Source: Eriocheir sinensis
Taxonomy: Eukaryota; Arthropoda; Malacostraca; Decapoda; Varunidae
NCBI RefSeq assembly: GCF_024679095.1
Contig: NC_066529.1
Location: 5,470,866 to 5,534,865 of the forward strand
Direction of reading: 5' to 3'
DNA length: 64,000 bases
The notes beneath the pieces were generated by a model. It saw only the letters and a program-made list of their open reading frames with translations, did not search any database and was not told the DNA's origin. Numbering within the stretch: the stretch's first letter is position 1; each line of letters begins with the position of its first letter. Position numbers and translations under genes: made by a program. Below, piece after piece: positions 62,034 through 64,000 of this stretch.

Positions 62034-62280
62034 ACCCATCCGCTGCGATTGGCATGGATTTGGCCTTCACTGGTAGCCTGGCAACATATACTCCCATGTC
62101 TTTCTCTGCCATTGTGGTGGATAGTGGAGTGTTTCCCATGTGGTATTGGTAAGCTGGATATCCCCTCCCAAGGTGTATGACTTTACATTTTTCTTCATTG
62201 AATTGTAGCAGCCACTTTTTTTCCACTCCTGTAGCTTGCTGATGTTTTCTTGTAGGAGATCCGCAGTCCAAGAGTTAAGG
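62030..62280 (-). mobile_element. Insertion carrying a non-LTR RT fragment, TTAA at both ends
   Basis: The 135-bp array is interrupted at 62033 and resumes at 62277 with AAGGGGCCGGTGTCTCCTGT. The minus strand of the insert encodes KKWLLQFNEEKCKVIHLG, and then KDMGVYV. This matches the pattern WxLxFNxxKCKVMHxG...EKDLGV that I know from the region after the catalytic domain of CR1/Jockey-type reverse transcriptases. Upstream, in another frame, is LLQENISKLQEW, so a frameshift is present. Both junctions carry TTAA, the target of piggyBac-type elements. The inner ends CCCATCCGCTGCG and CTCTTGGACTGCG (reverse complement of the right end) are partly similar. Confidence 0.75.
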
Positions 62281-62335
62281 GGCCGGTGTCTCCTGTTCCT
62301 AAGAAGCCCAAAAGGTACTCAGATGTCTGGCTGTT
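62277..62335 (-). repeat. Continuation of the 135-bp array after the insertion
   Basis: GGCCGGTGTCTCCTG and GCCCAAAAGGTACTCAGATG match the array units with a few changes, then similarity ends. Confidence 0.75.
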
Positions 62336-62689
62336 GAGGGGAGACTCAAAGGCACGGGGCACAAAGATCTTTCCATTAGAGAAGAAAATAACAACAATAA
62401 GAAAAACCACTGCATCGAAAACACACAAAAACACCAAAGATGAAAGGTTTGAAAAAAATAAAGATAGAAAAACAACGTGTATTCTCGAGGGTGGCTGCGG
62501 AGGGAAGACACCAAGACAAGGGCGCCGAGGAGAAACTTCCAAGAATTTTTCATTAGTGAAGAGATAAAACAAAACAACAACAGGGCCATCTACAACGACA
62601 ACAAAAGTGAAGGGCGGAAAAAAAATGAAAAAAAGAAAAGTTGTTCCCGCGGATGACATAACGGGTGGTGACGCAACAATGCCCCCGAC

Positions 62690-62912
62690 ACCAACATCAA
62701 TACAAACACTAACACGAACATCAATACAAACACTAACACGAACACCAACACAAACACCAACACCAACACAAACACCAACATCAATACAAACACTAACACG
62801 AACACCAACACAAACACCAACACCAACACAACCCCCCACGTCTCCACCCTTAACACCAACACAAACACCAACACCAACACAACCCCCCGCGTCTCCACCC
62901 TTAACAACAACA
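62690..62912. repeat. (ACACCA)-type hexamer minisatellite
   Basis: ACACCAACACAAACACCAAC and ATCAATACAAACACTAACAC units alternate in larger blocks; AACCCCCCACGTCTCCACCC and AACCCCCCGCGTCTCCACCC are two copies 57 bp apart. Unit lengths are multiples of three, so a Thr/Pro-rich plus-strand frame and a Val/Gly/Cys-rich minus-strand frame (269 residues) stay open. Neither has non-repeat flanks that I recognise. Confidence 0.93.
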
Positions 62913-62964
62913 TAAACAACACCAACGAGCGCAGAAACCCAGACAGAAAGAGAAGGAAAATACG

Positions 62965-63300
62965 GACGGCGTGGAAAACAAGCAATTACTTCACGCGAAA
63001 GCACTCAGACCCGCCATCAAAAACAGGCAGCTACTCAATGAAAAACAAGCAACTGCACAATGAAAACCGATCAATAACTTAATGAAAAATAACGGAAAAT
63101 AACTTATGCAGAACTTTTAAATTCATATTGAAAAACAAGAAATTACGAATGAAAAAAAAGAAGGTAATTATCAAATGTACGTCTGGTAAATCAACAATGA
63201 AAAAACAGGCAAGAGGAAGCTACTTAATGAAAAACAGGCAATTACTAAATGAAAAATATGTTACTATTTATGATGAAACAGGCGCTATATTAATTAAAAA
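62965..63300. repeat. Decayed minisatellite, period about 22 bp
   Basis: AATGAAAAACAGGCAATTAC and variants (AATGAAAAACAAGCAACTGC, CATCAAAAACAGGCAGCTAC) recur with loss and substitution for about 13 positions. Confidence 0.75.
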
Positions 63301-63600
63301 AAAAAAGTGTGTTAAACAGACAAAGCCTCAGACTTGGGTCGCCTGAGGTTCGGCCAAGCCATAAAAAAACGTCTCATTAAAAAATAAATAATAATTACTA
63401 TCTGATGACACTAAACTAAGCAAATGATTATAAAAACTTCCCTAAACATACCTTGACTTCAATTCACACGCCGACAGTTTCCTTCCACCATTTATCAATC
63501 TTCCACGTAACGTCTTCGAATACGCGTAAAACTGCATTAACGATGAAAACACAGGGAGAGAAAAATGAGAGTAAAAGAAGAGATGCTGAAGACCAAGGGA
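63301..63600. other. Gene-free AT-rich DNA
   Basis: AT-rich mixed DNA. Nothing recognised. Confidence 0.5.
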
Positions 63601-63609
63601 AAAAAGGAA

Positions 63610-63910
63610 TAAAAAGGAAAGTTTAAAAGAAAGGGATGAGGGAATGAAAAAGGAAAACTGAGAAATCATGAAAGAAAACTCGAGTATGAAATAAATAAAA
63701 GTAAATAAAGGGATGAGAATGAATGAAGATGGAGATTGACAGGAAAGCAAAACCGTGAGTACAAGAAGGAAAACTCGAGCATAAGAAGAAATAAAAAAAT
63801 AAAAAAGGATAGGAATGAATGAAGAAATGAAGCTTGACAGCAAAGCAAAACAATGAATACAAGAAAGAAAACTCGAATATAAAATAAATAAAAATAAATA
63901 TATACAAGAA
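63610..63910. repeat. Tandem repeat, period about 97 bp, about 3 copies
   Basis: GAAAACTCGAGTATGAAATA, GAAAACTCGAGCATAAGAAG and GAAAACTCGAATATAAAATA start at 63673, 63769 and 63867. GAATGAATGAAGAWG and TTGACAGSAAAGCAAAAC recur between them. Confidence 0.85.
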
Positions 63911-64000
63911 AGAATGGATAAAAGAAAAGAAAAATGATGATAAGAATATAGAGAGAAAACAGTTACTGGAGACGGAGAGATGGAGGGAAGGAAGGAAAGA
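63911..64000. other. Purine-rich end of window
   Basis: A/G-rich DNA running off the window edge. Confidence 0.5.

Noticed and set aside
62195..63004. 269-residue minus-strand frame with Val/Gly/Cys repeats
   Set aside because: The N-terminal half is the hexamer minisatellite and the C-terminal end lies in the RT-bearing insertion and array. It is a patchwork of repeats.

Overview
This is eukaryotic genomic DNA with no convincing protein-coding gene, no rRNA gene and no intact tRNA gene. It reads as intergenic or deep intronic sequence from an arthropod, most likely a decapod crustacean and probably a crab. This assignment is an inference. It rests on the extreme density of long dinucleotide microsatellites, a tRNA-derived SINE of a type I recall from decapods, a short TTAGG run, and repeat motifs I recall from crab transcripts. 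No database was searched.

Layout. 1-5.2 kb: pyrimidine-rich DNA, the first GT, GA and AAT microsatellites, two copies of a short dispersed element (here family S) and decayed tandem repeats. 5.2-10.3 kb: mostly unremarkable DNA with a decayed repeat family near 7.2 and 9.1 kb and a copy of family C near 9.4 kb. 10.4-16.4 kb: GA tracts, purine minisatellites, a TTAGG run and an 85-bp minisatellite with a GA expansion inside one monomer. 16.7-20.4 kb: C-rich DNA, a GC-box/G4 cluster, a 183-bp GT tract, MITE copy 1 and a 121-bp tandem duplication. 20.4-29.2 kb: GGA, GAA, AAT and GGGAA arrays and several duplications of 125-145 bp. 30.4-31.1 kb: the C-terminal remnant of a non-LTR reverse transcriptase with an internal triplication. 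33.5-35.0 kb: a SINE followed by a roughly 42-copy 27-bp minisatellite. 38.0-41.1 kb: purine DNA, facing GGA/TCC arrays and a 146-bp tandem array. 42-52 kb: microsatellites, MITE copy 2, an inverted repeat and a foldback element. 52.6-60 kb: the least repetitive part, apart from a compound AAT-GAA array. 60.3-64 kb: a pyrimidine tract, a nested cluster of mobile elements, and several minisatellites.

There is no gene pathway to describe. The main biology is genome structure. All fifteen (GA)n tracts of 75 bp or more have the purine on the plus strand. Tandem duplications scattered over the whole window repeatedly have periods of about 109-146 bp. At least three families of short dispersed elements recur in the window. 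The long translatable stretches, up to about 540 residues, are translations of simple repeats and are not listed as genes.
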